From assembly GCF_015832195.1 (NCBI RefSeq), contig NC_052019.1:43837016-43901015 (forward strand): DNA of 64,000 nucleotides. Direction: 5' to 3'. The notes below the pieces were generated by a model that was not told the origin of the DNA, searched no databases, and worked only from the letters and a program-made list of their open reading frames with translations. Within the stretch, counting starts at the first letter, position 1, and each line of letters begins with the position of its first letter. The translations under genes were made by a program, and so were the position numbers. Source of the DNA: Motacilla alba alba (Eukaryota; Chordata; Aves; Passeriformes; Motacillidae). This document shows, piece by piece, positions 34,376 to 46,690 of this stretch.

Positions 34376-37300
34376 CATGCTAGCCCCGTGCTTTTACTTC
34401 TTGCCAGGCATTTGTTTTCCAGCCCTTAGTAGAGGACGGGCTGAGTAGCGCTGCTCTCATGCCAATTGTGTGGCCAGTTGTGAGGTATTGGCCTGGGAAT
34501 ACCACAAACCTACACAGGACTTCCTGCCTGTAAAGAAAAAAGGTAGTGATACATGAGACTACAAACAAAATTGCACAGAAAAAAAAAATCTTGTTTTCTT
34601 GGAGGGTATCTGTGAGCTCTATGGAAGTCCCCAGGAGCAAGATCTACTGCTAACGGGAGGAGGCAGAAAGCGATGCCATTCTGGCTGAACTGCCCCTCTG
34701 ATTTGAAGGTACCACCCCTACCTCGTGTTGATTTTTTCTTCCCGGAGGCTAAAACGCTCATGAATCATTAACAAGCTGGTGGAGTCCATGCGTGCTATCA
34801 TAGCTTGCGTAATTAATCCCGAGCCAATGTGATTTGGTGAATTAATAAAGCTGCTGTTGCTGGGGTGGAAATTCCTGTTACCTGCAGCAGGGCTGTATTT
34901 GCTGTTCATCTGCATCTGCACATTTGCAGACGCCTGTGATCACAGCAGCAGGAGATATATAGAGGGTACATTGACGGGAGAAATATGCGCAGAGCAGAAG
35001 AGAATGGGAAGAAATGCCTCATGATCCATGGTTTTAGTGTCTCTGCTTTCCAAGAAAGAGGGTTCATCATCACTCCTGCACAGGAGATCAGCTTTGTCAT
35101 GAGGAGCTTGGGTGTCTATGCACCACCTCCAGAGCTTTGGAAGAAATCTCCAACACTTTGGTCTTCTGCTCTTTCTAGCTATTCCAGCATGTTTTTTTAT
35201 TTAACATCTTGTCTTAATCACCTTTATCTCAGTGATCCTTCTTGAGAGGGGCAGAGAAAACTAGCCTGGATAAGAGGGAGTAACTCTGTAATCCTAGGCA
35301 GGAGAGAAGTCCATGGCCTCTCATCTCCCTCCATTGTCCAGCAAGTGGATGAGATGCTCAGGTTTTATCTGACTTCCAGAGCTTGGTTTGATTTCAGAAT
35401 ATTCAGCTTTGGAAGCAAGTTGAACATGCTCCAGACCCTTAGTCTTATGCAAACCCCTCTTCAACGCTTGGCCTGTGATTCCTCCAATACCATTGTCCAG
35501 GTGAGCTGTCTGCATTTGGCCTGAATTTAAGACATTTCTCTTGTTGAATCCAAAAATCTGTCCACAACTGAGAACATCAAGACCCTGCTGACCACCTCCT
35601 CCTGAGGGTAATTTTGTTAATTCCTGCTTGGTAGCTGCTAAGGTACAAGTCCTAGTCCTGCCAGTGGTCTAACCAGGTATGAAAGCTCTCAGTAAAGTGC
35701 TGAGGATCTGTGTTGGAAATGTTGAATTTGATGATACCTCTCTCTCCCCATACGTCTAGGGCACTAGGTTAGATGCCTGTAGCTTTTACTGACCTTTTGT
35801 TTGATCTTTCTTGACAGTGAGCAGACAGAAAGTGTGTCTGGCACAGGCCGAGCTGCTCTCCCCACCCTGGGTGCAGAGCCCACCTGTACAACACGCGCCA
35901 TCCCTGCTTTTCACACCAAGGCAGCTCTTCTGTGTCAAGAAGATGTTGTGTTTTCAGTGAGTGAGCAAGAAAGGAGTCATATAAATACAGTCACACAGCT
36001 TCCTTTCCCAACACAGGCTTCACAGACTCCTCGGTCACCATTTGCCAGATATGGTCTGTCCAGTCAAGCAGGAAGGTCTGAGTGTACACAAATCTTTTTC
36101 CTTTTTTTTTTTTTCTTCCTTTTTTTTTTTTTTTAATACATTTTGGTTTCTTTTATAGTCAAAAGTGAAACCTGGGCTTGAAGTATTGAAAAAACAGCAC
36201 AGAAATGGAAAGCTTACAGAAAACCAGAGTGGTGAATTTTCTATCAGTGCTAGACTTCACACTGGTATTTGGTAATAAAAAACTCCACAATATGTCCTGA
36301 GCAGGCTTTTGCTCACCATCAAAGGAAGGAAAAATGTTATTTGTCCTAAACAGAGATGTGGTAAAAATAGAAATCAAATCCTAGGCCCCATTTAGCATTT
36401 CAATTAAATGACCTCATTTTTAACAAGCGTACCTAGATGATTCACATTTTAGAAAAATCAGGCTATATGCAGAGCTGTCCAAATGGGAAAATTTAGCTTG
36501 CCCAGATAGAGCTGGAAGATTAAATGCATCCTGGGATCAGATCTTCACTCCACTGACCATGGATTTTTCCGCCATTCCTTGCTTCTGCTTTTTCCAATAG
36601 ATGTGGACTACAATCCACCTTGTGCTATGACAGCTTCATAGCTCCTCTCCCCAAAGTTAAGAGAAAGGAGGTGAAAGGCAGCCCTGCCAGAGCTGCTAGA
36701 TCTAGAACAAAAGGGAACAGCACATGCTTGAGAGGCTAGCTGAGATCAGGGCAAAAACATGAAGTAAGGCAAACACTGACGAGGTAGGAGGAAATAAATC
36801 TGCTGCAGGAGAGCAGGACAGTCCTGGATGAGGCCTGGAGGCATGATGGCATCTCCATCCTTGGGGACCATCCCCCATCAGACTTGACCTGGCTGTGAGG
36901 GTGTGAGGGAGAGAAGGGGCAGAGAGAACCTCAGACCTCCCTTCCCACCTAAGTCTTCTGTAATTTTACAAACCTTACAACTGTCCCCATCTACCCCAAA
37001 GGCTGGGGTTGAATGCATCAGAAAATGAAACCTAGGAAGCAAAACTTTGGCCCTAAAATTATCACGGAAGTGTGCTGTGGAAACAAAATGATTGTATTAG
37101 GAGATTGACTTGAGCTTTAGTATAAGCCTATCATTCTGTCTGAATGGAAAAATATTTCCTGCAGAGTTAATAGAGCTCTACGGGGTTGCTCTTAATAGTT
37201 GTTTATTTTATTTTTCACTGTTCATAATAAACCTCTGTGCATCTGAAAATAGCTCTCTCTAATTACTGTGTGAGTACCTGTGCATTATCAGGGTGAGCAT

Positions 37301-40179
37301 GGGTGTGTTTGTGTGTGCTGATGACAAATCAGGCATGTGTAGAGAGCTACTCAGCTTCATTGAAAAATGTGTATTTACTAAGAAATCTGAAATGTTCCTC
37401 GTACACAAGAGTTTCACCAAATCCAAAGCTGGGTTAGCACATGATTGAAAACCTTGGCATCCGCTGCCAGACATGGGACAGTTGAATAGAAAAATCAAAA
37501 ATTTAGGGGAAAAAATGGCTTGCTGTAATTCATACCAAAATCAACTGTCAGAAAAAATGATGGCTCCCCTGAACATGAAGCCTTGCTGTTCTTTTACAGA
37601 AAGACTCCACTCACATGCTCTGCCACCTCTCTCTTGAGATTTTTGTCTCAAAATGCCCCCCTGATAAGATTAAAAATCCTGACATGTAAAACGAGACAAA
37701 GAAGATGGATGTGGTGGGCTGGTGATTTCCAACAATAAATCTTGGTGCTACATGAAAGTGTTAAGTAAAATATGGCATGTCTTCTTAAGGAACAAGTTGG
37801 TTTTCATTTTGGTTAAGGCATTTCAGTTCATTGAGCACCTGGACAACAGCTGGGCTGACTGAGAAGTAACATGTGCTCAAAAGCAGGATTGAACTCAAAA
37901 GTGGTCAAGGGGTGGGATCACCTGAGTAACAACAGACAAATTTGACCCAAAGCTTTGCACAGAGTTTGGACCATGTAGAGAAAACCAATGCTGGGGAAGG
38001 AAGATGGGTGACTGCTCATCTGTGGGCAACAAACAGGGAGCGTGGGTGCTCAACTGAACAAGGACAGATATTTTTAAAGGGAGCCTGGCTGAACTCCACA
38101 CCTTTATTTTTGCCCAGTTGAGTGCAGCTGAAAAAGTAGCCGTGGACAGATTTGCACCTCATGAATCCCTGGGAGACTACACCAGGGACTGCCTCCATTC
38201 TGAGTAAAAGCAAGTTAAAAGAAGCCTGGGCCAATTTACTTCAAGATCTTCTCCAAGTCCAGTGTTGTCTTTGGATTTTATCTCTAAGGCCACCTTAAAG
38301 CTAGACTACCCCTTAAAGCTAGACTATCCACTGCATAGCATTAGATGTGCTTCTTTCTTTCCATTGCCTTTTTATAGGTGACTTACCTCTGGAGCGACCA
38401 TCTATGCTGGGGCGTACTGCCACCTCTGTATTTTATCCAGGGATGTCAGTTGCAGCATGTTTTCACGTTCTTGAGTTCTTTAAAATGAAGTCCAGGACTG
38501 GAAACAATGATGCCTGCTGAGAAATGTGTGACCAGCTGACTACATTATTCAATGTCACCTTTGTTGTCTTTTTTCCCCTCAGAATTAGGAATGTGAGGGT
38601 AATGGATCCATCAAAATGGATGACTATTTCGTGGGATAATTCTATCCAGCTCTGAAACACCCTTATTTCTGTCCAAAATATCTCTGGCCTTTGCGCTGTA
38701 GCATCAACATTTCCTTCCTAGTGGAAATATTCAGAATTTTTTTTGGAATTGCACACATGGGATTGAGCGTGTGGGTCATATGTGCTGTCATTTGGTGATG
38801 GGGCAAGTCTGACAACGCCAGGGACATTGTTTCCTGTTCAACAAGTTTCTGAGGGTGCACTAGTGTACCTGTGAGAGAGAAGACTGAAAAGTGATCCTAA
38901 TGGTGGTGGGGCCGGACACCTTCCACCTCTGTAGCGGGCTGCAGTGTGGGCCACAGGCTGCTGTACAAAAGTTGTCTCTTGCACTGCCTTTTCTCTGGCT
39001 GATGGGCTTTAAGCACCACCATTGCCAGATCCCGTTCTCTAGAGGAAGCAGAGAAATACCAGCTCTGTGCAGCCAGCTCAGCATTCAGGATAGGTAAGAG
39101 CATCCTTGTTCTCACTAGACTCAGGCAACTGAAAGCCAGAAAAGTAAAAAATAAAATAAGTGCCATCCAAGTCCCTATGATTTGCAGGCAAACACGGTTC
39201 AGTGCCACTGTGCTGCTGGCAGGGCAGAAGAGAACCCATAATTCAGCCCCAAAACCTTGTCTAGGAAATCAGCAAAAGTGCAGGATGCCCAGCTAAAGCC
39301 TCTATAAGGAGTGGGTACCTGAAAAGAAAGGACTTTTCAAAACAAAACCAGGAGCGTTTGCCTAATGTGAGATAACAGGAAGGTTTCTAAGCTTTGAAGG
39401 ATGCAAATGGACAGAAAGAAAATCACTCCTTCACCTGCAGGAGTGGTTCATCTGTGCCCAGAAAGAAGGCTAAACCCCTGCTTGGTGTGATGTTTCTCTT
39501 CCTTCTCACCAAACAAAAGAAGTTGAGCTGGTGTCAGTCACTGCGAGTGCGTGTCTTGGGTCTCCTGCACAGCCTGGAAGGGGATGGCAGAGGAAACCCA
39601 GGGTCAATTTCTTGCTTTCTCTCTCTCTCCCCCATCCCAGTGCTGAGAAATCTGTCATCTTTGCAGGAAAGCCACTGAATGGAGATGAGGTGTTTGAAAG
39701 AAGAGACTGCCACGGCAGCACCAAACCCACTGAGATGCAGAAGCTGGCTTGTTTTTATGTAAACCAAAGCCACACAGGAGCTGACTGATGAGTTTGTAGG
39801 CATCTTGGAAATCCTCTTAGAACATGACTACCAGTCCAGTCTCCTGAAATCCACCTGGCTGGAGGCACCCCCAAGTACTGCCCCACTTCCCATGGGGAAT
39901 TGCTGCCACTGCCAGAACACAGGGCAGAGCAGCAGCCATGCCCCAGCCTCAGGAATAAGGTATTGGGGAGGCAGAGTGGAGACGAAATTCCCTCTGACCC
40001 ATTCGTGTTCACTGCCAGTGAGGGGAAACCCAGCCCTTTGCAAGCAGCTCCCCAACAATACCAGCTTCTCAGATTTCATCCCTTGGGATCTACCACTGGC
40101 TGGTCCAAGCACTGCACACAAAGATACAGATATGCAAACAAGTGATACTACCCAGCTCACAGCTGGTACAGCACCTTGC
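34376..40179. other. Intergenic region
   Basis: No gene recognised. Poly-T tracts occur at 36102-36114 and 36120-36134. A short tandem repeat (CCTTAAAGCTAGACTA, period 18) lies at 38293-38326. 34.74-34.97 kb is dense in TAATTAAT, TAATCCC and GAATTAATAAA motifs and is a candidate conserved element. A weak CR1-like phrase (catctccatccttgggga) occurs near 36.85-36.9 kb. Confidence 0.6.
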
Positions 40180-40510
40180 TCTGTCCTGCACTTCCTTGCA
40201 GAATTGTGTCGGGTCAGTTAAGCACCATTTCTCCTTTGTGAGTCTGTGCTGATTTCTCCCGACCACCTTCTTGTCCTTCATGAGCCTAGAAATTATTTCT
40301 AGGATTAGCTGAGGTAAGGCTGGCCGGCCTGTAGTTCACCATATCTTCCTCAGGATAGGAGTGGCACTTGCTTTCTTCCAGTCTTGAGCAAATGCTCCCA
40401 CTTGCCATGATAGCTGACACACCAAAGTTGGGGGAAGCAGTGGACAGGCCCTGGATGTCATGCTCAGCAGCTCCTCACCTCTTTCCTGGTATTTCCTCTG
40501 CCAAATTACA
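40180..40510 (-). mobile_element. CR1 LINE reverse-transcriptase fragment, frameshifted
   Basis: Minus-strand translation gives DWKKASATPIL in one frame, then NYRPASLT in the next. MKDKKVVGRNQHRLTKEKWCLTD follows, after a further small disruption. These are the N-terminal blocks of the CR1-family reverse transcriptase (DWK.ANVTPI..., NYRPVSLT, MKDKKVI..SQHGFTKGKSCLTN). The copy is broken by frameshifts and carries only part of the domain, so it is a dead fragment. Confidence 0.85.
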
Positions 40511-43500
40511 CTAAAAACCAGGGCTGCTAAGATATTACACAGTTTTGACCTCTGATACTGAGGATTTCCTTGCCCTGTGTGCTGCTTTCTCTGGAAAGCA
40601 GAGAGCGATGTGACATGCCACTCCAAGCTTTGTTGGAACAGGGTCTGCAGCTCATTAGAGCATGGGTTTGTCTTTAATTGCCCAAGATGCTTAAATTTAA
40701 ACTCATAGTTAAGGACATTACTGGATCTGGATCTAAAGGAGTGAGAGACATTGCTGCTGTAAATGATCCCACTGCTTCTCCTGGCCACTTCTGTGGTCTT
40801 TGTTCTGACCCACACTCCCGACTGCCTCTGCACATATGTGTGGCCCCCTCTGCAGAAATAAGAGCAGCACTTTAAACCTTTAAGGTAATTATTGGTTTAG
40901 CTTCAAAGCATATACGTCCTGCCTAAAATAAGAGTTTTGCACTCACACCCAAAGCAAGAAAAGCCACATGGGGATCTCTGGAAGAGCTGAAGGAAAATTT
41001 CTTTAAAAGCCTCAGGTTTTGAGAAGATGAATAAACATAGGAAGTCAGCTGTTTGACATTCACTCTGGGCTCTCTCTGTGTTTTCTAAGTGCCTACCAGC
41101 CCCTGAGGATGGAGCAAAGGCTGACGCGGCTGGAAGGGTTGCTGAAATGACGAAGCTTTTACCTCTGCAGAGAATTACAAAGCTATAGGGCCATGGGGAA
41201 AACAAACATGGGAAGTCTAAAGAACAGGAAAAAACCCCACAAAATTTGACAAGAAAGCCCCCTTCTATTTTGTATTTTCCATGAGCCGTGATCTTCCATA
41301 TTACTCTTGGTCCCATTTTTGGCATCTACAGGTTTCTGATTAACTTTACAATCCTCATTCCTCCTGTCAAACCAAATCAAAGACCAAATCCCAGTCCTAC
41401 CCCCCAGAATTCCTGGACTGGACAGATATTTTGAATCTGAAAGCAGATCTATGGGCCACGGAGCTTGGGAGGCTATGTCGGGTCTCCTCTGCACGCAGGG
41501 CAACACGTGAGGAACAACAGGGCCCTGCCAGGGCTGGGCAACAGGGAAGGCATGTGGCAGAAAGACAGTCTCCGTGACCCATGTGGGTGGATTTGGCTCC
41601 TTTCTTTGGAAATGCTATCGACAGAGGCAGACACTCCCTCTGGATGCTACGAGCCAGGCTACCAAACCACCCTCACATGTGCAACGTGGCTCTCTCTGCT
41701 TCTGCCAGCCAGAGGCTCCCATGGGCAATTTGCCAGGTATGGAAGGGACAGGAAGCAAAGGTGGCATTAGGGTCTTCAGTATTGGCTCTAATCTATGGGG
41801 CAGCACCTTCAAAAAACATGGAAAAAGAAAGATCTGGGGCTACCTTTTGCTCCATTCCCCACTGCAGGATGATCTTTGAGGGATTTTGTGCCCTCCTGCC
41901 AAAGAACTGGGAAATCTTTGGGAAATATCCCTGCACTACACTGCAGTGTCCAGATGCACAATGTTCAGAGCAGCATCTGCCAGGATGAAGGTCCCTCATG
42001 GCCCTCTGATCCCCCAGCTAGGATGTGACCTCACCTTGGTGATAGAGCCAGCAACACATGTGTTGAAAAGCCCCAGCAATTTCACCCGTGGGAGACAGCA
42101 GTGATCACCTGGGACAGGTGAGTGCATCCTTGTGTATTTGCTTTCTTTCTGAAACTAGTCATTAGAGAGGGTGTCACTTGCTTTCAGCTGACAGCAAGCA
42201 AGGCGTTGTTACAGGAGTCTTCTTTGCATGTCAGAACTTTCTCACGGTCAGAAGCGCTCCTGGGCATGGGAAGGGTAGAGGAGGGAGTGGTGTTGCCCTC
42301 TGAATGTGTGTCTCATGCATTGAGGAAACACTCACACAAGCCAGGAGGAACAGGAACTCTGCTGAAGTGATTGCATCAGGTCTTCTACATCAGGATCTCA
42401 CCAAAGCAGCCATTTCTGTATGTCTTTCTCACCTTAACTTTCTTGTCTTCCTGCGGATTTTTCAAGCTCTGCTCCCTGCTTACAGGGCACCTTGTGTTTT
42501 GACTTGAACGAGCCTGCCAGGCCCCGTGGTACCCTGGGAGCTGGTCTGCTTCTAGGTATTTCTGACATTTCAGAGCAATGGGAGCACCTCACAGCTGATC
42601 TGGAGAGGGCAACTCCAAGGGACAAGTCACTGTACTTGCCTCCACCACATGCAGCTCTCCCACTTAGGGTACCAAGGACTTAGTCCTCCTCCAATAGCTC
42701 TTCTTGCTCTGCTGTGAATCCTGACAAGCTGTCTCTCTGTGGAGCCAACTCTTCTTTCCAAATTCTGTTGCATTGCTCCCAGGCTCTCCTCCCACCTTCC
42801 CTCAGCACAGCACACCTTTCTGGCCAGAATCCACCCAGTATCATCATTAGAATGTTTGTTGATCCCCAGAATAACACCTGCACGTTCTTTAGCAAGCACT
42901 GAATTTACTTCATGGCTGTTTTGCCCTACGTGTATTTTCATTGAGTCACACTCTGCTTGCTGACTCACAGAAAGCATTGAGGTGGAAAGTGGCAAGAATG
43001 GTAGGATGCAGGCTGGATAGACTCTCTCCCAGTGGGAGGTGGATGAGGCTCATCTGTTTAGCTTAGAAAGAGACCACACACCTCTACATGCATCCATATC
43101 AAATGGAGGTTTCTTACATTTGAGATTTATGATTTTATAGGCAAACACAAAACAGAATCTGGAGGTTGGACATGGACAATGGACAAATGCAGGCTGAAAG
43201 AAGGGAGAAAGGCACACAAAGTACGAAATCTCAGAAGCTGCCCTGCCATGTAATCCTACTTAAATCTTCTTCCTTCCTTGTGTTCTGGTCGAACATTGCT
43301 GCTTTACCATAGACATGGCTCCTACGCTCTGAACCACTCCCAAAGGGGATAAGGCACTTGCAGGACTCAGGGTACACCAACCCTACAGCCCTCCATCCAC
43401 ACAGGCATCACAGCTCTACCAGGAGTGAAGAAGAAAAACACCTCTGTCCATTCACATGTACAGAAGGGACTGGCAGACTTCTTGTGGAGTATATCTGTGG

Positions 43501-45919
43501 CACTCCAACAGGGACAGGCCAGTCTGGGGCTGCTACTGTTCTCACAGTGCTCAGTCTGGGACTTTAGCACTGTAGCATCTCATGAAAGTTCCTTCCTGAC
43601 AGGGTTTTGACATGACAGGACAGCCTCCACCAGAACGAAGGCTGGCGTGAAGACCAGATAAAGAAGGTGGAGTGATTTATCAAGCTGGAATAGCTATTTC
43701 ATAGTTCCCGGCTCAGCCCTTTTGCATGGTGTGCAGATATTCACCGTGGGTGTGTGTTCCGAAGTCCCCTGTGCCTGCAGAATATCCATGCAGCTTTAGG
43801 GAGGTCCTTAATCAAAACATGAGAAGCAAAGCAGATGTAATTTCCCTGGCTAACAGTGTTGGACCCTGAGGCCTCTGCAAAACTGTAGTGAAGTCCCTAC
43901 AACTTCTGGGATGAGTGAGGACCACGTTAGTGGCACTGAAGGGGTGACAGTGAGCTATGAGACTTGCTGGCTGCACGTGTGTTTACCTCATTCATTCACA
44001 TCTCACATGTAGGGAGCTGTGGATTCAATTAGAAAATAATACCCATTTGCAGTTGATTGCCTGAGACATCAGCTTTAATAGCAGCTGGAGAGAGTTAGAC
44101 GCCTGAATTGGTTGTGAGCTGCACTTCCTAGTTATTATGCTTCTAATTATGGCAAACCTGCTATTTGTCAACAATGTTTTATCAAAGGTGGGGAGACAAG
44201 ACACTCATCTTTTGGGAGGTGGCTCAGACTTTCTATTAGGTATTACGCAAGATGGAGTCGGCCATATACCTGTTTGCCTTTCAAAGAAGCATCTGAGCCT
44301 TTCTTTTTGTGGCAGTGCGGGTGTGCAGAGAGCCCTCGAGCTGTCAGGCTGGAAACTTTGTGGCATCCGTGTTTCTCTTCTGATACACAGGGGCTTATGC
44401 ATGCTCCAACATATTTTTCACTCCATCTGGACCAAATCTGCAAGATCTGTTCTAGAAGCCATTAAAATTTTCATTCCAATCAGGTCAGCAGACAGCTGTG
44501 AAATGGTCTAGAGCCCAGGACAGAACTTTGCTGATAGGTTATATGTGTGTAATGAGGGAGCAAACGGTACTTCTTGTTCCTGCTGCAGCAGCTCAGCAAG
44601 GACTGGTCAGTGGATCTTGGTAGCTTGGTCTTGGGGATGCCCCAAGACACAACCTTTTCTGGTGGAACCTGATTCAGAAGAGCTGCACTTGTCCATTACA
44701 CAGGAGTTTGATATGTACTGCTTGGTTTGATGTAGAATGTAAAGCAGGTGGCTACAGAGCAATTCCAATGCTCTTAAGCAAGCTTGTCTACCAAATGGAC
44801 CCACACCAAAAGCAACAAAAATCCCTACTCCAGGAAGGCAGCAAGATGAAGGGTTTTGCCAATGTCCTCAGGGCCTGCAAGGGAGAGAAATTTGGTAAGT
44901 GGAATTCCCATGGGTGCCTAGTAAACAGACCACATCCCTGTAGCAGAAAGCAAAACAACAACTAATCCACCCAGCCCTGCTTTTGCTATCCAATTTACTT
45001 CAAATGCCTCCCTGACTCCACATTTGATTGTCTGTTTAACTCCAGTCAAGACTTACCAGCTGGACACTTGGGAAACTTGCTAGCATCCATAGAGGCATCA
45101 TCATCCTCCATACTTCACTGCAGTCAGCCTTCAATGTTCAAGCAATGTGTGTTCCACATCTTTCTTTCCAGCACTGGCTCTGCTGGCCTTTTTCCTGCGG
45201 CAGTCCTAATTCTGGCCAGTGCCTCAGACACTGACAAAGCGTATCTCAGGACATGCAAACACAATTCCTTTTGGAGTGTCCTTGGTAGTGTATCCCTCAT
45301 GAACTTAATGATGAACAAGCATCTCACTTTTGCAGAGAGATATGAGCAAGTCCATTGGTGATACCAGACTCTTTTGGAAAAAAAGAGACCAAAGATCCCC
45401 AGGAACTGGAGCTTCAAGATAGCAGCACTGACATTCCCCAGAAAGCTCTTCCATGGAGAAAAAAAATGCCCTTCCTGTGAAAATCACAGGAACCAGTTCT
45501 GGTCAGGGCAGAGGCATAGTAAACAGCTTTCCCCTTCCTGTGACCCTACTGCACATCACTGTAGCCCATGTGCAATATATTTGGGATATATAGTAATCCC
45601 ACAAAGAGCAGATGACTATAAAACCAGAAAATAGCAAAAGGCATGTAGTTAAACTATAAGCTTAATTGTTAACATGTAATGAGGTCTTGTGGTATTTCCT
45701 ACAACATCTGAAACCCTGAGGCCTCAGGATCCTGTGGCTCTAAAAAAAAAAATCTCAATACTTTACTTAAAATATGTCCAGAAGATAGATATTTCTTCCC
45801 ACTTCATGAAAAAAAACAACAACTTGAGTTTGTTCTGATGGCAATTGTTACCTCTTTTAGATCTGAATTTTTAGGGGATAGTAATACATAAGCCATCTTG
45901 TTCATCAGCTGGATTTATG
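40511..45919. other. Intergenic region
   Basis: No gene or repeat family recognised. 44.02-44.18 kb (CAATTAGAAAATAAT, GCTTCTAATTATGG) is an AT-rich motif-dense stretch of possible regulatory interest. Open frames up to about 140 codons are isolated. Confidence 0.6.
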
Positions 45920-46475
45920 AGACTGAGCATACTCTCTCCAGTTTCAAGGATGACTCCAAGCTGGGGGAAGCAGCTGATGTTGGCAGGAACACAGGGCTGT
46001 GATTCAGGGGGACTGCAGTGGGCCAGAATGCTGTGCCAGAAGGAACCTCACCAAGTTTAACCAAGGCAAGGGCAGACTCCTACACCTGGGATGAAGTGGC
46101 CTTTCACACCAGGACAGGCTGGGGACTGGATAACTGGGAAGCAGCTCTGCAGAAAAGGGCCTGAGGGTCCTGACGAACAAGACGTTGAGTGTGAGTCAGC
46201 AGTGTGCTTCCACAACAATGAAGCCCAACTGCTCCCTAGTTAACATTAGCTAAAGCACAGCCAGCAGACTGAGAGAAATTATTATTCCTCACTGCTTCAC
46301 ACTTACAAAGGTGCGTCCGAAATGCTGTGTCAAGATTTGAGCGTCTTGAGTGCAAGAGAAGTTTGAAAAAACTGGAGCAAGTCTGGCAGAGGCCACCAAG
46401 GTGGTCTGGAGCATGTGCTGCAGGAGGAGAGAAGCTGAAGAGCTGAGACACTTGTCCTTGTTAAGCATGGAGAAG
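45920..46475 (+). mobile_element. CR1 LINE fragment, plus orientation
   Basis: Follows the CR1 consensus order across ~550 bp: 'tgactccaagctggggg', 'aagtttaaccaaggcaaggg', 'gggtcctgacgaacaag', 'agtcagcagtgtgct', 'aatgctgtgtcaagatttg', 'ctggagcatgtgctgcagg', 'gaagctgaagagctgagac'. Its 3' end abuts a second CR1 in the opposite orientation. The exact junction, about 46.45-46.49 kb, is unclear. Confidence 0.8.
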
Positions 46476-46690
46476 AATCTGACTCTGTCTTTCTTGTAAT
46501 TCCCCATTCTGCAGAGATGGACAGCAGCTAGATCGCTCCCCTACACACATCTTTCTCTTCTCCAGGTTGAGCATGCCCAGCTCCCTGAGCACCTCCTTGA
46601 ACATCACCTGCTTCTTCTCATATCCCAGCTGGCTTCCCCTGCTCTGCTTGTGAGAGCTGCCAGCACTGAGCTTGTGAGTGTCTCCACGGG
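46476..46690 (-). mobile_element. CR1 LINE fragment, minus orientation
   Basis: On the minus strand it reads 'ctcagggagctgggcatgct', 'caacctggagaagagaaag', then 'gaattacaagaaagacagag' and 'cagattcttctcca', which are CR1 3'-region phrases. It lies tail to tail with the plus-strand CR1 immediately to the left. Confidence 0.75.

Noticed and set aside
36840..36905. Weak CR1-like phrase
   Set aside because: Too short and diverged to call by eye.
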